64,000 nt of DNA, taken from NCBI GenBank assembly GCA_031315915.1, contig JALDRK010000007.1:1-64000 (forward strand), read 5' to 3'. Both the position numbers and the translations under genes were made by a program. Of this stretch, positions 57,261 through 64,000 are shown in pieces. The DNA is from Nitrospirales bacterium. Its GTDB lineage: Bacteria > Nitrospirota > Nitrospiria > Nitrospirales > UBA8639. The notes under the pieces are model-generated. The model searched no databases. It was given only the letters and a program-made list of their open reading frames with translations, and was not told where the DNA came from. Within the stretch, counting starts at the first letter, position 1. Each line of letters starts with the position of its first letter.

Positions 57261-57301
57261 AAAAGACCTCTCTTTTGAATTGAAAGAGAGGTCTTTTTTT
57301 T
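57261..57301 (+). terminator. Rho-independent terminator after the precursor gene
   Basis: A 15-bp perfect stem (57261-57275 with 57283-57297) has a 7-base loop and continues into a T run. It lies 24 bases after the precursor stop. Confidence 0.93.
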
Positions 57302-57474
57302 AATGCCCCCTGAAGAAAAGAATGCAACGCCACCCGTTTTCCGCACTTCCCCATTCTTCATCGTGGAGATTGAACCTCCCGATCATTTTCTCCTATGGGA
57401 TTCCGAAACTTTGAAGATGGAAAGGGCAACCTCAACCTCTGGGAAAAATGATCTATGCGGTCGAAGACAGAGCA

Positions 57475-57980
57475 CCACGGGTTTACCCGTGGGTGAATGA
57501 GGCCGGCGGTGGTACGATGGGTAGATGGAAGTCATCAAGACGGCTCACCGTGTTTATTGGTTACAGTATCACGTTGTGTGGGTGTGCAAGTACCGCCGCC
57601 GGATCCTGAATCCTGGGGTGTGTAGCTACCTCAAAAGGCTATTGCCCAAGTTGCTGCGGAGTATGCCCGGCGTGGCTCTTGAGACGATTGGCTTTGATCA
57701 TGACCATCTTCATATGGTGATAGGCATCCCCCCCAAATACAGTATTGCGGCAGTGATGGCCAAGTTGAAAAGCCAATCGGCTTCCCAGCTCCGTGAACAA
57801 TTTCCATGGTTGGAGAAAGTCTATTGGCGGGAAAACATTGTGTGGTCTCCGGGCTACTTCGTCAGCAGCGTGGGCGTAGACGAAGAGACGATCAAACAGT
57901 ATGTGGAGCACCAGGGGGCCCAGGATTCAGGTCAACTGCGTATGCAGTTGTAACAGAAAGGACCCCGGCTTTAGCCGGGG
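57475..57980 (+). mobile_element. IS200/IS605-type insertion element
   Basis: The element is delimited by two imperfectly related hairpins of the kind IS200/IS605 transposases recognise: CCACGGGT-TT-ACCCGTGG at 57475-57492 and CCCCGGCT-TT-AGCCGGGG at 57963-57980, both with 8-bp stems and TT loops. It encloses a single tnpA gene and no tnpB. Such elements move as single strands and create no target duplication, so exact ends cannot be fixed here. It sits just downstream of the precursor terminator. Confidence 0.8.
57525..57953 (+). CDS. tnpA: IS200/IS605-family transposase TnpA (HUH/Y1)
   Basis: The 142-residue transposase has the HUH motif in FDHDHLHMVI (His61 and His63) and the nucleophilic Tyr126 in ETIKQYVEHQ. 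The N-terminal HRVYWLQYHVVWVCKYRRRIL segment is the usual strand-helix start. All catalytic residues are present, so the gene appears functional. The length is normal for IS200-type TnpA and short of the REP-associated transposases. Confidence 0.93.
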   Translation: MEVIKTAHRVYWLQYHVVWVCKYRRRILNPGVCSYLKRLLPKLLRSMPGVALETIGFDHDHLHMVIGIPPKYSIAAVMAKLKSQSASQLREQFPWLEKVYWRENIVWSPGYFVSSVGVDEETIKQYVEHQGAQDSGQLRMQL

Positions 57981-58223
57981 GAATCTATGTAAAGATGTCT
58001 TAGAGATAGGGAGCTTTAGTTAATCGGTCAAAATCTCTTAAATCAAGCCTTTGTGGCGGAGAGCAGAAGAGACAACGCCTGTCAGCAGGTATTCGTCTAA
58101 TTAAGCGAGAGTTTCCTCTCTGTAAGGTAAGGGTGGGGGTGAGAGCGGGGAGCCGCTCTGTGGGTCGTGCGAAGCTGCTGTATTGGTAGAGTCGTTATAT
58201 AAGGGGTTGGGAGGAAAGTGGAG

Positions 58224-58249
58224 CCGGAGAGATCCATGGATCTCTCCGG
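58224..58249. terminator. Perfect 26-bp palindrome downstream of the RRM gene
   Basis: The element from 58224 to 58249 is its own reverse complement (CCGGAGAGATCC-AT...). It lies 23 bases after the RRM stop on the minus strand, so it can form a long hairpin. A T-run is weak on both sides, so it may be a transcript-end stabiliser rather than a strict intrinsic terminator. Confidence 0.5.
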
Positions 58250-58271
58250 TCTTGTATGGTTGCCCTAATTG

Positions 58272-58601
58272 TTAGAAACGACTACGGCGTTTATCCCCAA
58301 AACCACCTCCACCAAATCCTCCACGACCACCTCCGCCCCCACCGGTGCGAGGAGCTTGTGGTTTCGCTTCGTTGACGGTCAGGGTTCGGCCGCCAAACTC
58401 GGTTGAGTTCAGGGCATTGATTGCGGCCTGAGCTTCCTCGGAAGAAGACATTTCCACAAAGCCGAAACCTCGGGATTGGCCGGTAAATTTGTCGCTAATG
58501 ACATTAGCTGATTGCACCGTACCGTGCGCGGAAAATAAATCGGTTAATTCTGCCTGCGTGGCGGAATAAGGGAGACCGCCGACATACAATTTTGAACCCA
58601 T
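58272..58601 (-). CDS. Glycine-rich RRM RNA-binding protein
   Basis: The 109-residue protein has one RNA recognition motif: RNP2 KLYVGGL (4-10) and RNP1 RGFGFVEM (44-51), with a standard beta-alpha-beta layout, followed by a Gly/Arg-rich tail. Such proteins resemble cyanobacterial Rbp proteins and are often cold- or stress-induced in bacteria. The start has AAAGGAGG eight bases upstream. The 5' leader of about 280 bases to the next gene is unusually long, and a possible structured RNA is described separately. Confidence 0.93.
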   Translation of the reverse strand: MGSKLYVGGLPYSATQAELTDLFSAHGTVQSANVISDKFTGQSRGFGFVEMSSSEEAQAAINALNSTEFGGRTLTVNEAKPQAPRTGGGGGGRGGFGGGGFGDKRRSRF

Positions 58602-58987
58602 GGGGTTCCTCCTTTGAATAGTTGATGTGTCTTAGGCTCGAGAAGATGTAATCTTTGGGAAGGAGCAGGCCGCGGACGCTAATACTGAGGCGACTGAGGT
58701 CAGACTTCCGAGGAAATTCTCGGGCAAAACAACACCTGAATGAGGGCTTAGTAATTTGAGTTCCTTATAGCCAAAGCCCACGGTTATAAGTATCTTAACA
58801 GTAGCACATCCTTTTGCTAAAAGATAGCGGTCTTTAGCCGAGTTTGCCTGCTCCCGAAAGTGTCGGCAATCCGGGGAAAACTCCGAAAATTTCCTTTTTA
58901 TTTTTTTAACAATTTTATACCAGTTAAGACTGTTCGGATACACCAAAGTCTACCTCAGAGGTCCAGAGAAAGCCGAGATTCCTGGAA
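58602..58987 (-). other. Leader region of the RRM gene, possibly structured RNA
   Basis: This stretch of about 385 bases between the tolC-like stop and the RRM start has one 104-codon minus-strand frame, which I do not believe is a gene. On the minus strand, 58770-58870 contains AGGCAAACT, then GCAAA and GTTAAG in the order of a cyclic-di-GMP-I (GEMM) riboswitch core, but several conserved positions differ. Cold-responsive leader structure is an alternative. Confidence 0.25.
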
Positions 58988-60253
58988 TTATGGATAGAGA
59001 GGACTACCCTGGAAGCGTTCAAGTTCCGTAAGGGCAATAGACAGATCGTATTTGGCTTGTGCGTAATCCAATTGGGTTTGGCGCAAGACACGTTGTGCAT
59101 CGAGGACATCCAACAAGCCGGCCTCTCCATATTTAAAACTGACCTGGGCGATCCGTAAGGCCTCCTCCGCTTGTTTCAACAGACCTTTCTCATAGGTGGC
59201 TATTTGGGCAGCCGCAGCCTGTGAAAGTTGGATCTGCTGAGTTATGCCTTTCAGCAGTTCGTGTTTTGTTCGCAAAAGCCCGGCTTCCCGTTCACGCAGA
59301 ATTCCTTTGGCCCGTGCAATGTCTCCTTGTCGTTGATTCCAAACGGGAAAGGGAATCGAGAGCCCAGCCACATAGGCTTCCCGGCCGGCATCCCGTTGGT
59401 ATCCTCCGCTGAGGGTAATGTTCGGTATTCTGGCTTGTTGTTCCTGGCGATGGGATTGTTTGGCCTCTTCAACCAGGTGCTGCCATTTGGTCATCATGGG
59501 ATGTGCGGCCAACGTTTCTTCAGAAAGCAAGTGCAGTTGAATATCATCTTGCCACGAGGCAAAAGCTCCTTGAACCGTAAAATCGGATCCCAACGCTCCG
59601 GCCGTGAGGCTATTGAGTGAGGCTTGGAGTGCCTGGACAACACCCTTGGCGCGAGCAACTTCTTTTTGTACTTTCATGCTTTCTACCTTGACTTTCACGG
59701 CTTCAAATGGGGGAGCTTCGCCGGCATCGACGCGACGGATGACAGCCTCCCGAACTTCCATCATGGTCTGAACGTTCTGGATGGCCGTCTCGGCGTGACG
59801 TTCGGCAAGCAAGAGGTCATAGAAAGCCTTTTTTGTGGTGGCGATTAAATTTAATTTGGCTTCTTCTTTTGAGGACAGAGCGCTGTCCACTCCCGCTTGA
59901 GCAGCCTGTTGGCGTGCAGCTCGTTTCCCAGGCCATTCTAAAGGCTGGCTCAGCGTGACATATCGTTCGGTAATGGAAATCCCCACAGAGGGGTCTCTGA
60001 CCGTCCCCTCCCCACTTTGAAAGCTAAGTGTCGGATTGGGATAAGCCGAAGCCGAAAGCATGCCGCCTTCTTTCTGTTCAAGAATTCCCTGGGTTTCTTT
60101 GAGGAGGGGATTATGCTTGATAGCCAAGTCCAAAATCTTTTGTAGTGTATAAGTCGTGCCCATGGACGGAGGAGTTGCAACTTCAGCCGCTACCCTAGAA
60201 TCCCAACTGAGACTACAAAACGCGATGAGCCATAGAATCCGTTTGCACCACAT
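58988..60253 (-). CDS. TolC/CzcC-type outer membrane efflux protein
   Basis: The 421-residue protein has a signal peptide (cleaved after RVAA, about residue 23) and two repeated OEP domains rich in long amphipathic helices (about 35-215 and 235-410), with YPNPTLSF and a PFPVWNQRQGDIARAKG segment that is typical of heavy-metal CzcC proteins. It forms the outer-membrane channel of a tripartite efflux system. The nearest partner upstream is the wrecked RND gene, then the intact RND gene at the right edge, so one of these is the likely pump. The membrane-fusion protein is not seen. Confidence 0.9.
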   Translation of the reverse strand: MWCKRILWLIAFCSLSWDSRVAAEVATPPSMGTTYTLQKILDLAIKHNPLLKETQGILEQKEGGMLSASAYPNPTLSFQSGEGTVRDPSVGISITERYVTLSQPLEWPGKRAARQQAAQAGVDSALSSKEEAKLNLIATTKKAFYDLLLAERHAETAIQNVQTMMEVREAVIRRVDAGEAPPFEAVKVKVESMKVQKEVARAKGVVQALQASLNSLTAGALGSDFTVQGAFASWQDDIQLHLLSEETLAAHPMMTKWQHLVEEAKQSHRQEQQARIPNITLSGGYQRDAGREAYVAGLSIPFPVWNQRQGDIARAKGILREREAGLLRTKHELLKGITQQIQLSQAAAAQIATYEKGLLKQAEEALRIAQVSFKYGEAGLLDVLDAQRVLRQTQLDYAQAKYDLSIALTELERFQGSPLYP

Positions 60254-60278
60254 AAAGCGTTCCCTTCTTCTTATGACG

Positions 60279-60312
60279 ACCTCGACCTCCTCAGCATGAT
60301 AGAGGTCGAGGT
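60279..60312. other. Inverted repeat in the tolC-like leader
   Basis: ACCTCGACCTC (60279-60289) pairs perfectly with GAGGTCGAGGT (60302-60312) around a 12-base loop. It lies 26 bases upstream of the tolC-like start on the minus strand and may be an operator, an attenuator or the end of the decayed RND region. Confidence 0.4.
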
Positions 60313-60319
60313 GAGAGGT

Positions 60320-60800
60320 TTATGGGGAAAGGCTGATTATTTGCCCGAATGGCAGAGCCGTTCCATACAAACCTGGAATGATGATTAAGGTCAGGGCTGT
60401 CGATACAATAATTCGCCAATCATAATGGTGACCTAACTCCGTTGGCCCTCCGCTCCTATACTGTTGCCGAGGGTCAGAGGCAAAAAACTCGAGACTAGCC
60501 ACAAAGGTGATGATGAAGACGGGGTGAAGACGATCCATGGTTCTTTGTAGCAGAGTTCCCAGCCAAGCATCTCTTCGGTTTAGAATCTCCGGGTGCGGTT
60601 CACCAGGACCGCGCTGTTTAGAATGGTGATTGCGAAGGGTGCCACTCAGCCGATCACCGTTGCAATGTTGAACGGCCAGTGGAGCTTGTCGATGATGTCT
60701 CCTGCAGTAGTGTCGATAATCCACTGGGTGAAAGATGCCATGAGAGTTGCTATGTGCCGGTTGAGTGTCCTGGCGGCCTCGATCAGGGGCGCAAGGTGCG
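60320..60800 (-). pseudogene. Degenerate 3' fragment of a heavy-metal RND pump gene
   Basis: Three pieces of the RND C-terminal membrane domain appear in order on the minus strand in different frames: VIG-stop-VAPFAITILNSAVLVN around 60605-60660, RLHPVFIITFVASLEFF and LPLTLGNSIGAEGQRS-stop around 60450-60545, and STALTLIIIPGLYG near 60345-60405. The intact neighbour has the same order as SIGFVNLFGVAVLNGIVLV, RLRPVLTTALVALLGLLPL with GIGSEVQRPLAV, and SSTFLTLVVIP. Stops and frameshifts make it non-functional. It lies between the tolC-like gene and the intact pump gene. Confidence 0.8.
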
Positions 60801-61206
60801 GGTAAGTGGCCCCGAAATCCCACGCGGCAAAATTCTTTCCAGCGTACTTCGAGTCGCCATGTTCCCAAAAGGAGCGACGCACCCTTTTGATCGCGAACGC
60901 TTGGCTGGTCTTGGATTAGGCGTGGTTGATTCCGTTGCACTTTTCCCAATGTCTCTCCAGCATATCTCACGGGGTTTCTCCCAATTGAGTTCCTGTCGCC
61001 CCTATTGCCGTTCCGTCGAATTTCTTACTCGTAAGTGAGCTGGCCTTAATTTCATGGCGTGAAGTGTGCGGTATCTTCCACATGGGATTCTCGTGGTTAC
61101 AAGAGGAAGGTGTCATAAGCTCGTTCGTCGGCACATGCACGTACGGCATTTCACAACTCGTCATCATTAAATGTGGCGGCCTCCCATCCTCAATCCGAGA
61201 GACTCT
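60801..61206. other. Unassigned remnant sequence between the two RND genes
   Basis: About 400 bases have only short frames on both strands without domains. It may be the more decayed upstream part of the broken RND gene, but I could not align it with confidence. Confidence 0.4.
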
Positions 61207-64000
61207 TTAATAAGAAGCGACCTTTTCCTTGAACCATGGATAAAAAGCGGGAATAACCACTAAGGTCAAAAAGGTCGAACTGAGCAAACCACCGATGACT
61301 ACTACCGCCAGGGGTCGTTGAACTTCACTTCCGATTCCCTGAGCAAAGGCAAGCGGTAATAGCCCCAGCAGGGCTACCAAAGCCGTTGTGAGCACAGGGC
61401 GTAACCGAAGTTGGCAACCATGCAGGATAGCGTCTTTCTCCGGCATCCCTTCTTGACGCAATTTATTGATATACGACACCAAGACAATGCCGTTGAGAAC
61501 CGCCACTCCAAAAAGATTCACGAATCCAATCGAAGCGGGAACACTGAGATATTGTCCAGTAACCGCCAATCCGATCACTCCTCCAATTGCCGCAAGGGGA
61601 AGATTGATGATGATCAAGGCGGCATAACGGAAAGAATTAAACGACGAAAACAAAAGGAAAAAAATTAAGCCGATGGTAAGCGGGATGACGATTTTCAAGC
61701 GTGTCATCGCTCGTTCCATATTCTCAAACGCTCCCGACCATATCAGGGAATATCCCTCCGGAATGACCACAGCCTTGGAGATTTTCTCTTTGCCTTCTTC
61801 CACAATCGAACCAATGTCTCTCCCGACAATATTAAATCCGATGACGATCCTCCGTTGGAGTTGTTCCCGGGAAATTCGGATTGGCCCGTCACGAACTTCG
61901 ACTTGTGCCAGTTGCCCCAAGGGAATGAAAGCCCCCGAAGCATCTTTGAGTAAAATATTCCGAATGGCTTCGGGACTATTTCGAAAGTGTTCTGGAAACC
62001 GTGTGATCAGTTGAAACCGTCGCTCCCCCTCGTAGACGGTGGTGGCGGCTTTCCCTCCTATCGCACTGACGATAATTTCCCGAATGTCGGAAACATTGAT
62101 GCCGTATCGCGCAATTTTCGGTCGGTCGATATCAACGGTAAGGTAAGGTTGTCCGAACATATGTTGAACACGAAGATCCCGTACACCTTCTACCGTTTTC
62201 ATCGTATTGGCAATTTGATCTGCTTTGGTAACCAAGGTCTCTAGGTCTGGTCCAAACAATTTAATCGCAATTTCCGAGCGAATTCCTGAAATGAGCTCTT
62301 CTACTCGTTCCTGTATGGGTTGGCTCATAAGGATAGACACCCCAGGGATTGAAGCGACTCGCTCTCGCATGGCTTCCACCAAATGTTCTTTGGTGTGAGC
62401 CGTGGTCCATGAATCCCGATCTACAAGATCTGCAATAGGATCACTCTCATGTGGTTCTGTAGGATCATTGGCCAATTCCGATCTGCCGATTTTCCCCACG
62501 ATCGATTTAACTTCAGGAAATTCCAGGAGAGCTTTGTGAACTTTTTTTTCAACTTCAATGGATTCCTCCAAAGATATACTGGGATGACGGATGGTTTGAG
62601 GGGTGACGGCGCCCTCCTCCAACACCGGCATAAAGATAGTGCCTAAAAAGGGGATCAGCAGAACTGTGCAGGCAACCAACGCAACCGCACCGGTTAGTAC
62701 GGTCTTTGGATGGGTTATGGCCCATTGAAGAACAGGGACATAGGCTCGTTTCGCATGTCGAATCACGAACGTGTCTTTTTCTTCGCCGTCCCTGACCCAT
62801 AGCGAACAAAAAACCGGTGATAGAACAAGAGACAGAATTAAAGAAACCAACAGCGCAATCATGATCGTATAGGCAAGCGGCGCAAACATTTTTCCTTCCA
62901 TCCCTTCCAACGTGAGCAGTGGGAGGAACACCAGAATGATAATCAGTATTCCGAATATAACCGGTTGCCCGACCTCTCGCGTAGCACGGACAATCAATTC
63001 TGCTCGGGATATATGGGCTGGATGAGAATGGCACAGATATCGATAGATATTTTCCACGACGACGACGGATGCATCGACAATCATCCCCACCCCGATCGCC
63101 AATCCTCCCAACGACATCAGATTGGCAGTTAATCCAACCTCTTTCATGACGATAAAGGTAATCAGTGGAGTGAGTATCAGGGTCCCAATCACTACGAACG
63201 CGCTTCGGACATCTCCCAAAAAGAAAAACAGGACCACCACAACCAAAAAAATCCCTTCCACCAACGCTTTAAACACCGTGGTTAACGCCGCATTGATCAA
63301 TGTCGTCCGATCATAAAATGGTTTGATTCGAATTCCAGCAGGCAAAAGATTGGATTCATGAATTTCTTCCACTTTTTGTTTTACAAGATTCACTACTTTT
63401 CGCGCATTGGCTCCTCGAAGCATCATGACCACACCGACGACCACCTCGCGATCTCCGTTGAGGACGGCCGCCCCGTGGCGAATGGCATGACCAACCCGCA
63501 CCTCTCCGACATCCCGGACAAAAACCGGTGTTCCTTGTACTTCTTTCACGACAATGTCTTCTATATCCTGGAGGTTTTTAATCAAGCCAACACCGCGGAC
63601 GATAATTTTTTCAGCCCCTCGCTCTAGGATATTTCCTCCGGCATTCGAATTATTCTTGCTGAGGGCATCGAATACCTCGCTTAAGGACAGATCATATTTC
63701 CGGAGAAGACCCGGATTGATGAGGACCTGATACTGTTTGACAAAACCGCCCAGGGCATTTACATCGATGACTCCGGGGAGGCCTTTGAGAATGGGCCGGA
63801 TGATCCAATCCTGAACCGTTCTCATCAGGGTCAACTCCTCTTCACGATTTCCGCTTGATTCCTGGTGGTTGGGGGAACGTTCGAGATAATACTGGTAGAT
63901 TTCTCCTAAGCCGGTCGTCACGGGAGTCATGCTGGGCTCTGCTCCAACAGGGAGCTGGTCTCTAACATTGATGAGTCGCTCTAGAACCAGTTGGCGGGCG
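61207..64000 (-). CDS. CusA/CzcA-family heavy-metal RND efflux pump (N-terminus beyond the window)
   Basis: The frame is open to the right edge, and the continuous product is 930 residues in the window against about 1030 in full-length relatives, so roughly the first 100 residues are missing. Visible are the porter regions (GLGEIYQYYLE, DVNALGGFVKQYQ), a run of transmembrane helices from LVEGIFLVVVVLFFFLGDVRSAF onward, the conserved GGLAIGVGMIVDASVVVVEN, and a second half with the SIGFVNLFGVAVLNGIVLVSYIN segment. GMIVDASVV carries the proton-relay Asp. The metal (Cu/Ag versus Co/Zn/Cd) cannot be settled from the visible part. Confidence 0.93.
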   Translation of the reverse strand, partial: ARQLVLERLINVRDQLPVGAEPSMTPVTTGLGEIYQYYLERSPNHQESSGNREEELTLMRTVQDWIIRPILKGLPGVIDVNALGGFVKQYQVLINPGLLRKYDLSLSEVFDALSKNNSNAGGNILERGAEKIIVRGVGLIKNLQDIEDIVVKEVQGTPVFVRDVGEVRVGHAIRHGAAVLNGDREVVVGVVMMLRGANARKVVNLVKQKVEEIHESNLLPAGIRIKPFYDRTTLINAALTTVFKALVEGIFLVVVVLFFFLGDVRSAFVVIGTLILTPLITFIVMKEVGLTANLMSLGGLAIGVGMIVDASVVVVENIYRYLCHSHPAHISRAELIVRATREVGQPVIFGILIIILVFLPLLTLEGMEGKMFAPLAYTIMIALLVSLILSLVLSPVFCSLWVRDGEEKDTFVIRHAKRAYVPVLQWAITHPKTVLTGAVALVACTVLLIPFLGTIFMPVLEEGAVTPQTIRHPSISLEESIEVEKKVHKALLEFPEVKSIVGKIGRSELANDPTEPHESDPIADLVDRDSWTTAHTKEHLVEAMRERVASIPGVSILMSQPIQERVEELISGIRSEIAIKLFGPDLETLVTKADQIANTMKTVEGVRDLRVQHMFGQPYLTVDIDRPKIARYGINVSDIREIIVSAIGGKAATTVYEGERRFQLITRFPEHFRNSPEAIRNILLKDASGAFIPLGQLAQVEVRDGPIRISREQLQRRIVIGFNIVGRDIGSIVEEGKEKISKAVVIPEGYSLIWSGAFENMERAMTRLKIVIPLTIGLIFFLLFSSFNSFRYAALIIINLPLAAIGGVIGLAVTGQYLSVPASIGFVNLFGVAVLNGIVLVSYINKLRQEGMPEKDAILHGCQLRLRPVLTTALVALLGLLPLAFAQGIGSEVQRPLAVVVIGGLLSSTFLTLVVIPAFYPWFKEKVASY

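Noticed and set aside
57303-57500. A 65-codon plus-strand frame that runs into the IS left hairpin
   Set aside because: The ATG directly follows the terminator T-run with no ribosome site. A truncated recognition-element gene was considered, but no PqqD-like pattern is convincing.
58632-58946. A 104-codon minus-strand frame before the RRM gene
   Set aside because: Its composition and lack of any motif or ribosome site argue for non-coding leader sequence.
1-64000. CRISPR arrays, rRNA genes or prophage
   Set aside because: I saw no regularly spaced repeats, no rRNA sequence and no phage structural genes in any part of the window.

Overview
The window is about 64 kb of bacterial chromosome with a G+C content near one half by eye. 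Most of it is dense housekeeping sequence on both strands, with a small accessory region at the right end. The gene mix points to a Gram-negative Nitrospirota member, plausibly Nitrospira-like: a SmbP-type histidine-rich periplasmic metal-binding protein beside a membrane-anchored five-heme cytochrome c, lipoprotein export genes (lnt, lolC, lolD), a complete tetrapyrrole operon with a cobA-hemD fusion, and many small cytochrome and RND functions. This assignment is an inference from gene content; no rRNA is present.

Layout. 1-6350: end of an unknown gene, a TPR protein, a histone-deacetylase-fold enzyme, a five-heme cytochrome, a tandem rhodanese, SmbP, a nitrilase-superfamily amidase and a coiled-coil lipoprotein with a C-terminal helix-hairpin-helix. 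6444-13121 (minus): rpmB, then lnt-prfB-lysS-lolC-lolD; prfB carries the classic programmed +1 frameshift and lolD a single-base lesion in its Walker A. 13415-18900: recG, tRNA-Leu(CAA), a secreted protein behind a near-consensus promoter, a TusA-like protein, rsmI and an SDR oxidoreductase. 18955-28275: a long plus-strand unit ccsA/hemX-hemA-hemC-cobA/hemD-CBS-hemB-ribF-tilS-hpt, starting from a clear sigma70 promoter; hemB contains a one-base frameshift. 28387-35189: ftsH, folP, glmM, comEC. 35235-43857: a tiny basic protein, a ZIP transporter with a Fur-box-like operator, a 1237-residue DUF255/aldo-keto-reductase fusion, a monoheme cytochrome, a J-domain protein, an ArsC/Spx protein, a zinc-ribbon protein and nadK. 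44162-53348: clpC, tsaD, hflX (split by a frameshift), nth, yicC-gmk-rpoZ-coaBC.

The accessory region begins after coaBC. It holds a lasso-type B2 leader peptidase, a peptide-exporter-like ABC transporter and, after about 700 bp of apparently decayed sequence, an unlisted 50-codon gene whose product has a lasso-family leader signature and its own terminator. An intact IS200/IS605-type element lies just downstream. No cyclase or recognition-element gene is visible, so this is either a reduced or an eroding RiPP locus. It is the most interesting part of the window. The right end carries a glycine-rich RRM protein, a TolC/CzcC-type outer membrane factor, the wreck of one heavy-metal RND pump gene, and an intact RND pump gene that runs off the edge.

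Three separate housekeeping genes (lolD, hemB, hflX) each carry one net single-base frameshift at a place where restoring one base recovers the family motif. Either the assembly has indel errors or something unusual is happening; raw reads would decide.
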